A stretch of 64,000 nt of DNA from NCBI GenBank assembly GCA_037720595.1, contig JBBJLW010000001.1:159213-223212 (forward strand). Reading direction: 5' to 3'. This document shows positions 45,252-54,048 of the stretch, piece after piece; the stretch's first letter is position 1, and the number at the start of each line of letters is the position of its first letter. A program made the translations under genes and the position numbers. The notes beneath the pieces are model-generated. The model was not told the origin of the DNA, ran no database searches, and was given only the letters and a program-made list of their open reading frames with translations. The DNA is from Gaiellasilicea sp037720595 (GTDB taxonomy: Bacteria > Actinomycetota > Thermoleophilia > Gaiellales > Gaiellaceae).

Positions 45252-46450
45252 CCGCTCATCCCGGCGAGCAGCTGCTTGCGCTGGCGCTCGAGTAGATAGG
45301 CGATAGCGAGGATCAGAACTCCCGCGCCGATCATCCCGGCTGAGCGAGGGAGCGCCGACCAGAAGACGTCGAAGTAGCGGCCGATCAGGTCGATCGCGAC
45401 GAACGCGACCCCGAGGTTGACGAGCCACGGCTCGTCGGTGACGTAGCCGGCGTAGATCGCGCCGAGGACGACGACGGCCAGGATCAGGTTGAAGAGGAGC
45501 GCGTAGGCGGTGCCGTCTCCGCCCACGAGTACAGCGAAGAGCAGGCTGACCACCGCGACGGCGACCGCGGCCGCCTCGTAGAGGGCGCTTCGCCTGCGCG
45601 TCAGCGCAAGTACGGCAGCGCTTCCCAACGCGACGAGGGCGAAGAGGAACAGGCCCACCTTCAGGCCGGCGCCGACCGAGTCGCCCGCCTCGCCCAGCTC
45701 GTCGGCCGCCTCGGAGAACGTGAAGACGAAGAGACCGCTCGGCGCGAGCAGCGCGCCGAGCCGACGGCCCGCGGGAGCGAAGCCGCTCACCAGGAACCAT
45801 CCGGGTGGGAGCCGTCCGAGGGCGGCCGTCGCGAGCCCGTAGAGCGCGCAGCCGTAGAAGACCGCGACGACCGGGAACGCGGCCCAGTTGTCTCCCGAGT
45901 CGTCGATCGCGGTTCCGAGCTCGAAGCCGACCCAGCCGGTGAGGATCAGGAGAGACGCCCAGGCGACCGGCCGCGAGCGGACGACGAGCGCGGTCGCGGT
46001 CGCGCCGGCCCCCCAGATCAGCAACGCAAGCGGATCGTGAGCCTCGACGTTGTACATCTGCCCGACCAGGAAGAGCGCCGAGCCGAAGAGGATCACGCCG
46101 AGGAGGTAGAGCGCCTCGCCGACTCTCGGCAACCGGCCCGTCCGCTCCCGCAGATAAAAAGCGCCGGCATAGGAAGCGACGATCGCGCCGGTGAGGAGCG
46201 TGAGCCGCACGCCGTGACTCATCGCGTCCCAGTTCGCGGCGAAGAAGCCGATCACGCCGAGCCCGACGGCGATCGCGCCGATCAGCGCGAGCGCGGCGAC
46301 GGCCCGGCTTCGCGGCTCCTCCTGCGCGGCGACGCCGGCCTCGGCATACCTGCTGCGGAGGGCAGCGGCCTGCTCGGCCGAGACGAGCCCCTCGGCGACC
46401 CACAGCTCGCTCTCCCGCGCGAGTCGCTCGGAGAAGGAACGGTCGGCCAT
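45248..46450 (-). CDS. DUF2157 multi-pass membrane protein
   Basis: A 400-residue protein with a soluble N-terminal region (residues 1-45, including AEGLVSAEQAAALRSRYAEA, the DUF2157 signature) followed by about ten transmembrane segments. RAVAALALIGAIAVGLGVIG begins the membrane part. It is coupled to the GDYXXLXY protein. No catalytic residues are evident. The pair may be a membrane sensor or transporter; function unknown. Confidence 0.87.
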   Translation of the reverse strand: MADRSFSERLARESELWVAEGLVSAEQAAALRSRYAEAGVAAQEEPRSRAVAALALIGAIAVGLGVIGFFAANWDAMSHGVRLTLLTGAIVASYAGAFYLRERTGRLPRVGEALYLLGVILFGSALFLVGQMYNVEAHDPLALLIWGAGATATALVVRSRPVAWASLLILTGWVGFELGTAIDDSGDNWAAFPVVAVFYGCALYGLATAALGRLPPGWFLVSGFAPAGRRLGALLAPSGLFVFTFSEAADELGEAGDSVGAGLKVGLFLFALVALGSAAVLALTRRRSALYEAAAVAVAVVSLLFAVLVGGDGTAYALLFNLILAVVVLGAIYAGYVTDEPWLVNLGVAFVAIDLIGRYFDVFWSALPRSAGMIGAGVLILAIAYLLERQRKQLLAGMSG

Positions 46451-46549
46451 CGGCCGAACGCTAGCGCGCGGTGGCCCTCGCGGGTCGGCGAGTTGGCCGG
46501 TCTCGACCTCTTCCATCACCTGCATCCCTCGGTACAGTCGGCCGCTGCG

Positions 46550-47167
46550 ATGGACGAGATCCTCACGCTGCTCGACTGGAAGCGACGCGTCTTTGCGCTC
46601 TACCAGTCGGTGCGCTCGGCGGCCGACCCGGAGGAGGCCTGGGGCCTGTGGCGCGATACACGCGACGAGCTGTATCGCAGCCACTCGCAATCTCCCCTTT
46701 CGGAGGGTTCGCGCGGGGACTTCGCCGGTCTCGAGTACTTCGAGTACGACCCAAGCCTGCGCGTGCTCGCCGACGTGTCGGCGGCCGGGCAGGAACCGCG
46801 GTCGATCGGCGCGAGCGGCGACGAGTCCGTGCTGTTCCGCCGTTTCGCGGTTGCCTCGTTCGAGCTCGACGGAGAGGAGCAGGCGCTCGAGCTCCACTGG
46901 CTCGAGGGCTACGGCGGCGGCATCTTCCTCGCGTTCGCCGACGGAACGAGCGGCTCGGAGACCTACGGCGGCGGTCGTTACGTGCTCGACTCGGTCAAGG
47001 GCGCCGACCTCGGGATGGACGGCGAGCGGCTCGTGCTCGACTTCAACTTCGCCTACAACCCGTCCTGCGCCTACGACGCACGCTGGATCTGCCCGCTCGC
47101 GCCGGCCGCGAACAGGCTGACTGTCGATGTCAGAGGCGGCGAGCGGCTGACACCGACACTCCCCTAA
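46550..47167 (+). CDS. DUF1684 domain protein
   Basis: A 205-residue protein of the DUF1684 family. The C-terminal signature is strong: GGRYVLDSVKGADL, LDFNFAYNPSCAYDARWICP. LAPAANRLTVDVRGGE follows. The N-terminal WKRRVFALYQSVRSA and SHSQSPLSE are typical. Its two cysteines lie in the conserved YNPSCAY and WICPL. Function unknown. Its TAA and the stop of the convergent oxidase overlap by four bases. Confidence 0.88.
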   Translation: MDEILTLLDWKRRVFALYQSVRSAADPEEAWGLWRDTRDELYRSHSQSPLSEGSRGDFAGLEYFEYDPSLRVLADVSAAGQEPRSIGASGDESVLFRRFAVASFELDGEEQALELHWLEGYGGGIFLAFADGTSGSETYGGGRYVLDSVKGADLGMDGERLVLDFNFAYNPSCAYDARWICPLAPAANRLTVDVRGGERLTPTLP

Positions 47168-48488
47168 GACCAGGGGTAAGGCGAGTGCGAGACCGGGTGC
47201 AGGTCGCCGGTCGCGAAGCGCTCGAAGCGGAAGGGATAGAGGAGCTGCGAGTGCTCGCCCACGAGCACCCTGGCGACCTCTCGCCCCACGCCGATCATCT
47301 TGTAGCCGTGGTTCGAGTCGAGGATGCCGTAGACGTTCGGGCGGAGATAGTCGAAGACCGGGAAGTTGTCCGCGGTGAAAGCGCCCACACCGCCTGAGCG
47401 CGCGTCCTTGTAGGAGGCGCGGCAGCCCTCGAAGCGGCTCATTGCATGCGAGAGCCCGGCACACCACATGTCGGCGAAGTCGGGGTCGACGTTCGTGGTC
47501 GAGGGGTATGGATCCAGCTCGACGTCGCTCTCGACGACGAGCGGGGCCGCACCGCCCTGGACGCCGTGGCGATCCCGCTTGAAGTAGATGCCCCAGAGCT
47601 CGTCGCTCACGAGCCTGCCGTCGTCCGTCCAAAGCGGCGCATCGGTGTCGAGGTGGATCACCGGCGGCGGTCCGCCGTCGGCGGTCGCGAACGAGAGCGG
47701 GTCGACTGTGATCTCGCCCTCCTGGAGGTTCCAGTACGTCCACATCGGCCGGTCCCGGACGACCTCGCCGGAGGGCGTGCGCACGTCGATCGTCTCGGGC
47801 AGACCGAGCATCGCCCAGAACACCCTCGCCCACGGCCCGGGAGCGATCACGAGCTGCTCGCCGACCTCGATCCTGCCCCCGCTCGTCGAGACGGCGGTGA
47901 CCGAGTCGTCGCCGGCGAGCTCGAAGCCGGTGACCTCGACGCCCGAGTACACGGTCACGCCCTCGGACTCGCACTTGCCCGCGAGCCCGAGCACCGAGTC
48001 GAGGTTGAACGCGAAGCCGCCTTGGTGCTCGTGGAGGCAGACGGTCGTTCCCTGCGCGCGCCAGTCGGGGAAGAGCCTCTTCATGTGCGCGTCGACCTCG
48101 GCCTCGCCGAGGATCAGCTCCGAGCGGTAGCCGATCGCCTCCTGTCGCTCGTAGGTCGCGACGAGATCCGACTCCTGCACGGCCGCGCCGAGCGCGATGT
48201 AGCCGACCGGGTTGTAGTGATAGGCCGCCGGATCCGATTCCCAGACCTCGACGCACGCTTGCATCAGCTCGCTCATCGCCGGCTGGAAGTAGTTGTTGCG
48301 GACGACGCCGCAGGCGATGCCGGAGGCTCCGGCTCCCGGCCCCGTCTTGTCGAGGACGGCGATGTCCCGGCCGGATCCGAGACCGCGCTCCCGCAGCTCC
48401 TTCGCGAGGTGGTACGCGGTCGAGAGCCCGTGAATCCCGGCGCTGACGAGGACGGCGGGCGGAAGCGGGAAGCGTCATTGATCTGCAT
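47164..48488 (-). pseudogene. SoxB-like FAD oxidoreductase, frameshifted start
   Basis: A DAO-family flavoprotein resembling the beta subunit of sarcosine oxidase. The main frame gives MSELMQACVEVWESDPAAYH onward, APGPWARVFWAMLGLPE and the C-terminal DNFPVFDYLRPNVYGILD. The N-terminal FAD-binding part, PAVLVSAGIHGLSTAYHLA then GAGASGIACGVVRNNYFQPA, is in the same frame but has no start codon; a TGA lies ten codons upstream. Restoring one C in the run near 48456-48463 joins it to ATG 48488 (MQINDASRFPP). The first Gly of GxGxxG is Ser. It would oxidise an N-methyl amino acid and, if intact, fit the nearby methylamine region. Confidence 0.8.
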
Positions 48489-48887
48489 GCCACCGTATCA
48501 TGGCCCACTCGATTCCAGCCACCCGTCATGTCGCCGACGTCGAGCGGGTCGCCGCGCCCGAGGCGCCGCGGACGCCGGCGAGCTGGGCCGAGGTCGCCCG
48601 GCGCGCCGGGGCTGAACGCGAGCACCGCGCCGCGCCAGCTCGCGACCCTGGCGGCGGCCGGCTCGCGCGCGTCGAGGAGACGGGCCGCCACCGGCCTGGT
48701 TCTGTCGGACTGGGCGACGGGGATGCGATCACGATCGAGTTCGTGCAAAGCCCCCCGGTGTAGAGCCTCGCGCGGGCGTCACCCAGCGCCCTTTGCCGCG
48801 CGAGAGGTGCTGCGGAGCGCGCCTGCGTCCATCTCGACGCCCTGGGAGGCCTCGCCCGGGCGCCCGGCGACGAGTACGATCGCGGCG
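48489..48887. other. Intergenic, no supported gene
   Basis: 399 bp between the frameshifted oxidase and the CBS-domain gene. An 87-codon plus-strand frame (48500-48763) and overlapping minus frames are Arg/Ala/Pro-rich and match no family. It may contain the promoters of both flanking genes. Confidence 0.4.
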
Positions 48888-49277
48888 ATGGCGTCGGTCG
48901 AGGCCCACATGTCGCGCGACCTCGTCACGGCCGTCGAGGACGAGCGTCTCGGCGCCGCGGCGGCGAGGATGGCGGAGCGCCTCGTCGGCGCCGCCCTCGT
49001 GCTCGACGGGGAGCGGCTGGTCGGGATCCTGACCGAGCGCGACGTGCTCAACGCGGTGGCGGCCGGTGGCGTGGAGACCGCGCTCGTGTCCCACTGGATG
49101 ACACGCCGACCGGAGACGATCGAGCCCGGTGACACAATCGACGAGGCGGCCGTGCTGATGATCCACGGCGGCTTCCGGCATCTTCCGGTCGTAGACGGCG
49201 CCGCCATCGTCGGCGTCCTCTCGATCCGCGATCTCGTGCGCGTCGCGCTCGTCGACAGCGCGCCGCGTGGCGCCTAG
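48888..49277 (+). CDS. Paired CBS-domain protein
   Basis: A 129-residue protein made only of two CBS motifs forming a Bateman module: VGAALVLDGERLVGILTERD and FRHLPVVDGAAIVGVLSIRD. Such stand-alone modules bind adenine nucleotides or SAM and regulate partner proteins. The ATG at 48888 begins directly at the domain (VEAHMSRDLVTAVEDE). It is followed by the convergent USP-like gene. Confidence 0.88.
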   Translation: MASVEAHMSRDLVTAVEDERLGAAAARMAERLVGAALVLDGERLVGILTERDVLNAVAAGGVETALVSHWMTRRPETIEPGDTIDEAAVLMIHGGFRHLPVVDGAAIVGVLSIRDLVRVALVDSAPRGA

Positions 49278-49281
49278 AGCT

Positions 49282-49749
49282 TCAAGACGCGAGCCAGACG
49301 AGGCACGCCGCGCGATCGCGGACGGCGCGAGCCGCCTTGCGGTACATGCGCCGCCTCAGCGTGCTCCGATCCGGCCCGATCACGAGCAGCCCGGGGTCTC
49401 TCTCGGTCACGACCTCGAGCAGCGCGTCCACCGGATGCGGGCTGCAGACGCGCAGCCGCTCCACGTCGACCCCGAGCGAGTGAGCGAGCTCGGCGGGGGC
49501 GCGGAGCGCTGCGTCGAGCTCCTCGTTCGGGAGGTACTCGTAGCCGAGCACGAGCGAGGCGGGCAGAAGCGGTACCGGCGCGATGTTGACGACGAGCAGC
49601 CGCTGACCGGACTCGACCGACGTGTCGACCGCGAACGAGGCGGCCTCCGGGTCGAAGGGGACGTCGAAGGTGACGAGCATCACCGGCCGCGCCGCAGAGC
49701 GCTCGACGGTCGTCGGGGGGCTCGGGCGTCGGAGGCGAAGCGTCTGCAC
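49282..49749 (-). CDS. Universal-stress-protein-like protein
   Basis: A 155-residue protein with a USP-like alpha/beta core: PVMLVTFDVPFDPEAASFAV and LEVVTERDPGLLVIGPDRST, then KAARAVRDRAACLVWLAS as the terminal strand. The nucleotide-binding G-x2-G-x9-G(S/T) motif is degraded to GPDRSTLRRRMY, so ATP binding is doubtful. The GTG at 49749 is 5 bp after the preceding gene's stop; an ATG at 49680 is also possible. It probably forms an operon with the zinc-ribbon protein. Confidence 0.7.
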   Translation of the reverse strand: MQTLRLRRPSPPTTVERSAARPVMLVTFDVPFDPEAASFAVDTSVESGQRLLVVNIAPVPLLPASLVLGYEYLPNEELDAALRAPAELAHSLGVDVERLRVCSPHPVDALLEVVTERDPGLLVIGPDRSTLRRRMYRKAARAVRDRAACLVWLAS

Positions 49750-49754
49750 GCGCG

Positions 49755-50108
49755 CTACTCGGGGCTGAGCTGCCAGCGTGGCGCGGCACGCGCCGCCCGC
49801 CGGATCCGCTGCCGCCAGAACGGGAGGTAGACGAACAGGAGCGCGAAGGCGGCGATCGCGGCGAGAAACACGTACGAGCCGTTCACGAGGACGATCAGCG
49901 GCAGGAACACCGCGACCGTGCCGCCTGTGAGCACCAGCAGCTCGATCTTGTAGCGGCGCAGACTGCGCAGCAGGCCGGCGTACTCGGCCTCGGGGATCTG
50001 GCCAGTATTCCAGCGGCGCCCGCACGTTTCGCACGCCCAGGTCTCGCCGTAGGGAACCTGGCGGGACTCGCCGCACTCACAGGTGATCGTGATCGGCGGC
50101 CCCTTCAC
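49755..50108 (-). CDS. Zinc-ribbon membrane protein
   Basis: A 117-residue protein. An N-terminal zinc ribbon has cysteine pairs in ITCECGESRQVP and WACETCGRRWN (C-x-C and C-x2-C). It is followed by two transmembrane segments (ELLVLTGGTVAVFLPLIVLV and VFLAAIAAFALLFVYLPFW) and a basic tail. No family is recognised. Followed at 5 bp by the USP-like gene. Confidence 0.72.
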   Translation of the reverse strand: MKGPPITITCECGESRQVPYGETWACETCGRRWNTGQIPEAEYAGLLRSLRRYKIELLVLTGGTVAVFLPLIVLVNGSYVFLAAIAAFALLFVYLPFWRQRIRRAARAAPRWQLSPE

Positions 50109-50164
50109 GACTCCGATCGTACCCCTCGCCCGCGAGCCGCGCCGGGCCGGGTCGAGCGGCGCCG

Positions 50165-50193
50165 TTGAATTTTGCCGGAGCGACTGGTATATC
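50165..50193 (+). promoter_or_regulatory. Putative sigma70 promoter for APC permease
   Basis: TTGAAT (50165-50170) and TATATC (50188-50193) with a 17-bp spacer, in a locally AT-rich patch between the divergent zinc-ribbon gene and the permease. The leader would be about 60 bases. This is the clearest promoter-like match in the window. Confidence 0.6.
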
Positions 50194-50258
50194 TCGCACG
50201 TCCGACCCGGAACCGATCGCGATGCGGCCGGGCACTACGTCTGGCAGGGAGGTGCTCC

Positions 50259-51752
50259 GTGGCCGAAGCCGTGATCGAGGAACGACAGCTGCTGAAGACG
50301 CTGCGCTGGTACGACGGGTTCGTGATCGCGCTGGCGAACCCGGGCTTCCTGCTCGGCTCGTTGGGGTTCTCGGTGGGTGATCTCGGCGGCTGGGGCGCTC
50401 TGCTCCTGTGGGGCATCTCGGCAGGCATCGCCGTGTTTTTGAACACGATCTACTCCGAGCTCGCGACGATGTTTCCGCAGAAGTCCGGCGGCCTGGCGCT
50501 CTATGCCCACGAGGGCTGGCGCAAGTACACGACGATGGTGGGGCCGATCGCGACGTTCGGCTACTGGATCGGCTGGTCGGTCGTGCTCTCGTTCCTCGGG
50601 ATCTTCATCGGCCAGATCGTTCAGGGGGCGTGGTTTGCGGGCGAGCCGATCGGGAGCCCGCTCGGCGACGGCTACTTCTCGACCGGCGGTGCCGAGATCG
50701 GCCTGCCGCAGCTGATCGCGGTCGGATTGATCGTCGCTGTCTGGCTCTTCAACATCTTCGGAGCCCGGATCGGAGTCACGTTCGGATATCTCGGCGGGAT
50801 TCTGCTGATGGTCCCGCTCGTGATCATGATGTTCGCCGGTTACATCAGCGGCGACTTCAGCACGAGCAACATGTCGTGGGGGACGCTCGGTGATTCCGGT
50901 TCGGCCTGGGGTGGGCTGCAGCTCGCGATCGTCTGGTTGTGGTTGATGTCCTGGTCTGCCTGGGGGGTGGACGCCTGCGCCACGTTCGCCCCCGAGTACA
51001 AGGACACCGTCCGCGACACGAAGCTCGCGTTACGGTCGGCGGCGTTGTTCTCGCTCGCTGTGTACATCCTTCTCCCGCTCGGCCTCGTTGGCAGTGTCGG
51101 CGAGGAGACGGTCGCCGCGTACGACTACGTCGGCGCCCTCAACCAGCTCGTCGGCTCGACCGCGCTAGCCGACTTCTTCGTCGTCTGCATCTGCATCAGC
51201 TTCCTGATCTCGATGAACACGGCGACGGCAGACGGCGGGCGGGCGCTCTTTGGGATCAGCAGGGACGGGATGACGGTCAAGCAGCTCGGGACGCTGAACC
51301 GCTTCCACGTGCCGGGCTTGGCGATGACGCTCGACATGACGATCAACATCCTGTTCGTGCTGTTCATCGGGAACATCTTCGGCATCCTCGCCGCGAGCAA
51401 CCTCGGCTACGTGCTGAGCCACTTCTTCGCGCTGACCGCATTCATCCTGCTTCGCAGGGATCGGCCTGACTGGCCACGGCCGATCAGGCTGTCGGCGATC
51501 TGGGTGCCGATCGCGGGCGTGCTCGCGGCGGTCACGGCCGTGTTCACGGTCGTCGGCTTCGGCTGGTTCCAGACCGCGGCCGGCGGCTACGGCGGCACGA
51601 AGGAGAAGATCATCGGTCTCGCGGTGCTGGGCATCTCGATCCTGCTCTTCTTCTTCCGGCGGATCGTGCAGGACGGGGAGACGCCGCAGTGGCGTGAAGA
51701 CACCCCGACGATGCCGGAGACGGCGGCGCCGACGGGCGTCCGGGCGCACTGA
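50259..51752 (+). CDS. APC-superfamily amino acid/amine permease
   Basis: A 497-residue secondary transporter with about twelve transmembrane segments. The soluble N-terminus LLKTLRWYDGFVIALANPGF leads into the first helix; LNTIYSELATMFPQKSGGLA and YAHEGWRKYTTMVGP are family-typical. The GTG at 50259 has GGGAGG six bases upstream. It ends in a strong terminator just before the trimethylamine dehydrogenase gene, so it has its own transcript, but its position suggests it imports a substrate for the methylamine genes; that is inference. Confidence 0.88.
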   Translation: MAEAVIEERQLLKTLRWYDGFVIALANPGFLLGSLGFSVGDLGGWGALLLWGISAGIAVFLNTIYSELATMFPQKSGGLALYAHEGWRKYTTMVGPIATFGYWIGWSVVLSFLGIFIGQIVQGAWFAGEPIGSPLGDGYFSTGGAEIGLPQLIAVGLIVAVWLFNIFGARIGVTFGYLGGILLMVPLVIMMFAGYISGDFSTSNMSWGTLGDSGSAWGGLQLAIVWLWLMSWSAWGVDACATFAPEYKDTVRDTKLALRSAALFSLAVYILLPLGLVGSVGEETVAAYDYVGALNQLVGSTALADFFVVCICISFLISMNTATADGGRALFGISRDGMTVKQLGTLNRFHVPGLAMTLDMTINILFVLFIGNIFGILAASNLGYVLSHFFALTAFILLRRDRPDWPRPIRLSAIWVPIAGVLAAVTAVFTVVGFGWFQTAAGGYGGTKEKIIGLAVLGISILLFFFRRIVQDGETPQWREDTPTMPETAAPTGVRAH

Positions 51753-51762
51753 CCTCCCATCT

Positions 51763-51803
51763 GACAGCGGCAGAGGGCGGGCTGCCCGCCCTCTGCCGCT
51801 GTC
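51763..51803 (+). terminator. Perfect 19-bp terminator stem
   Basis: Arms 51763-51781 and 51785-51803 are perfectly complementary over 19 bp around a 3-base loop, beginning GACAGCGGCAGAGGGCGGG. It lies 10 bp after the permease stop. The U-tract is weak (GTTTGCAT), as is common in high-GC genomes. Confidence 0.88.
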
Positions 51804-51811
51804 GTTTGCAT

Positions 51812-51831
51812 CTCCACCGGCAGGGGTGGAG
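51812..51831. promoter_or_regulatory. Inverted repeat upstream of trimethylamine dehydrogenase
   Basis: CTCCACC (51812-51818) and GGTGGAG (51825-51831) form a perfect 7-bp inverted repeat with a 6-base centre, 40 bp before the ATG and next to a TATCCT box at 51832-51837. It could be an operator controlling the methylamine operon. A Shine-Dalgarno AGAGGAGG follows at 51855. Confidence 0.5.
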
Positions 51832-51871
51832 TATCCTCGAGCCGTACTGCTCCCAGAGGAGGCCTTCCTAG

Positions 51872-54034
51872 ATGGCACGTGACCCGAAGCACGACATCCT
51901 GTTCGAGCCGATCAAGGTCGGCCCGAAAACGATGCGGAACCGCTTCTACCAGGTTCCCCACTGCAACGGCTTCGGCTCTGAGAAGCCGTTCAGCCAGGCG
52001 TACTTCCGAGCGCTGAAGGCCGAGGGGGGGTACTCGGCGGTCTCGACCGAGTACTGCTCCATCTCCCCCGAGTCGGACGACACGCACCGCGTGTCGGCCC
52101 GCATCTGGGACGACGGCGACATCAAGAACCTGTCGCTGATGTGCGACATGCTGCACGAGCGCGACGCGCTTGCCGCCTGCGAGCTGTGGTACGGCGGCCC
52201 GCATTCGCCGAACTTGGAGTCCCGGAGCGTCGCGCGCGGCCCGACGCAGATCCCGAGCGACTTCGAGTATCTCACCTACGCGATCGAGGCGGACAAGGAC
52301 GACATCCGCCACCTGCAGAAGCTCTACGTCGACGCGGCGAAGCGGGCGCGCAGCGCGGGCTTCGACATCGTCTACGTGTACGGCTCGCACTCGTATCTGC
52401 CGCAGCAGTTCCTGACGCCGTTCTACAACCATCGCACCGACGAGTACGGCGGCTCCTTCGAGAACCGGGCCCGGTTCTGGCGGGAGACGATCGAGCTCGT
52501 GAAGGAGGCCGTCGGTGACGACTGCGCGATCTTCGTGCGCATGTCCACCGATATGTTCATGGGCGAGGCCGGCACGCAGCTCACCCGCGACTGCCTGCCG
52601 TTCGTCGAGCACGTCGACGACCTCGTCGACTGCTGGGACATCAACCTCTCCGGGATCGCCGAGTGGGGCGAGGACGCAACCCCCTCGCGCTTCTACCCGC
52701 AGGGCCGAGCGCTGCCCTGGCAGGCCGCGGTGAAGGCGATCTCGAAGAAGCCGGTGCTCGGTGTCGGCCGCTGGACGGATCCCGACCTGATGGCCGCGGC
52801 GATCAACGAGGGCAAGCTCGACATCATCGCCACGTGCCGGCCGTCGACATCCGACCCGTTCCTGCCGCTGAAGATCGACGAGGGTCGGCTCGACGACATC
52901 CGGGAGTGCATCGGCTGCAACATCTGCATCTCACGCTGGGAGATCGGCGGCCCGCCGCTGATCTGCACGCAGAACGCGACCGCCGGCGAGGAGTACCGCC
53001 GCGGCTGGCACCCGGAGCGCTTCTCCAAGGCGGCCAACGCCGACAACGACGTCCTGATCGTCGGCGCCGGGCCCGCCGGCATGGAGTGCGCGATGATCCT
53101 CGGCAAGCGCGGTATGCGCCGCGTGCACCTGGTCGAGGCCCAGGACGACATGGGCGGGACGATCCGCTGGATCTCGCAGCTGCCGGGGCTCGGCGAGTGG
53201 GGTCGCATCATCAACTACCGCAAGATCCAGATCGACAAGCTCCCGAACGTCGAGTTCGTCCCGGCAACGACGCTGTCGGCGAAGGATGTGGCCGAGTACG
53301 GGGCGGAGATCGTCGTGATCGCGACCGGTTCGACCTGGGCGACGGACGGCCTCAACGGCGCCACGCACTGCCCCATCCCGGGCGCCGACGCGAGCCTCGC
53401 CTGGCAGGCGACACCCGACCAGATCATGGGCGAGGGGAAGCAGCTCGCCGGCGAGCGGATCGTCGTGTTCGAGAACGACGGCTACTACATGGGGGTCTCT
53501 CTCGCCGAGAAGCTCGCGATGGAGGGCAAGCAGGTCACGCTGATGACGCCGATGGCAACGATCGGGCCGTATATGCACTTCACGCTCGAGGCCCCGAACC
53601 AGCACCGCCGGCTGCACAAGCTCGGCGTCGAGGTAGTCACCTACCACCTGCCGAGCCGGATCGAGGAGGGCGCCGTCGTGGCGACCCACATCTACGACGA
53701 AGACGGCCACGAGCACACGTTCGAGGCCGACGGCGTCGTGCTCGTCTCGCAGCGGCGGTCGAACGAGGCGCTCTTCCGGGCGCTCAAGGACGAGATCGGC
53801 CTTGCCGGGCTGGAAGCAGAGGGGGTGAGCGCGCTCTACCGGATCGGCGACTGTGAGGCCCCGCGGCTCACCGCGGACGCCGTCTTCTCCGGCCACCGGC
53901 TTGCCCGGGAGATCGACTCGCCGGATCCCTCGATCCCGCTTCCGTTCAAGCGCGAGCGGCGCATGGTCAACGCGGACGAGGTGGCCGCGGAACGGTCTGC
54001 GTACGAGGCATCGTTCGCGGGGGCGACGGCCTAG
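51872..54034 (+). CDS. tmd: Trimethylamine dehydrogenase
   Basis: A 720-residue iron-sulfur flavoprotein that oxidatively demethylates trimethylamine to dimethylamine and formaldehyde. Counting without Met, residue numbers match the Methylophilus enzyme: Cys30 for 6-S-cysteinyl FMN (RNRFYQVPHC), aromatic bowl Tyr60, Trp264 and Trp355, triad Tyr169, His172, Asp267, and 4Fe-4S ligands Cys345, 348, 351, 364. ADP-binding DVLIVGAGPAGMECAMIL follows at about 392. Retention of Tyr60 favours trimethylamine over dimethylamine. Positions equivalent to Val344 and Tyr442, known in ETF docking, are Glu and Arg. It is followed by etfB, etfA and a membrane reductase. Confidence 0.93.
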   Translation: MARDPKHDILFEPIKVGPKTMRNRFYQVPHCNGFGSEKPFSQAYFRALKAEGGYSAVSTEYCSISPESDDTHRVSARIWDDGDIKNLSLMCDMLHERDALAACELWYGGPHSPNLESRSVARGPTQIPSDFEYLTYAIEADKDDIRHLQKLYVDAAKRARSAGFDIVYVYGSHSYLPQQFLTPFYNHRTDEYGGSFENRARFWRETIELVKEAVGDDCAIFVRMSTDMFMGEAGTQLTRDCLPFVEHVDDLVDCWDINLSGIAEWGEDATPSRFYPQGRALPWQAAVKAISKKPVLGVGRWTDPDLMAAAINEGKLDIIATCRPSTSDPFLPLKIDEGRLDDIRECIGCNICISRWEIGGPPLICTQNATAGEEYRRGWHPERFSKAANADNDVLIVGAGPAGMECAMILGKRGMRRVHLVEAQDDMGGTIRWISQLPGLGEWGRIINYRKIQIDKLPNVEFVPATTLSAKDVAEYGAEIVVIATGSTWATDGLNGATHCPIPGADASLAWQATPDQIMGEGKQLAGERIVVFENDGYYMGVSLAEKLAMEGKQVTLMTPMATIGPYMHFTLEAPNQHRRLHKLGVEVVTYHLPSRIEEGAVVATHIYDEDGHEHTFEADGVVLVSQRRSNEALFRALKDEIGLAGLEAEGVSALYRIGDCEAPRLTADAVFSGHRLAREIDSPDPSIPLPFKRERRMVNADEVAAERSAYEASFAGATA

Positions 54035-54048
54035 TGCGGCCGCACTAA

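Noticed and set aside
48500..48763. 87-codon plus-strand ORF
   Set aside because: Composition is that of random GC-rich sequence, and no domain is recognisable.
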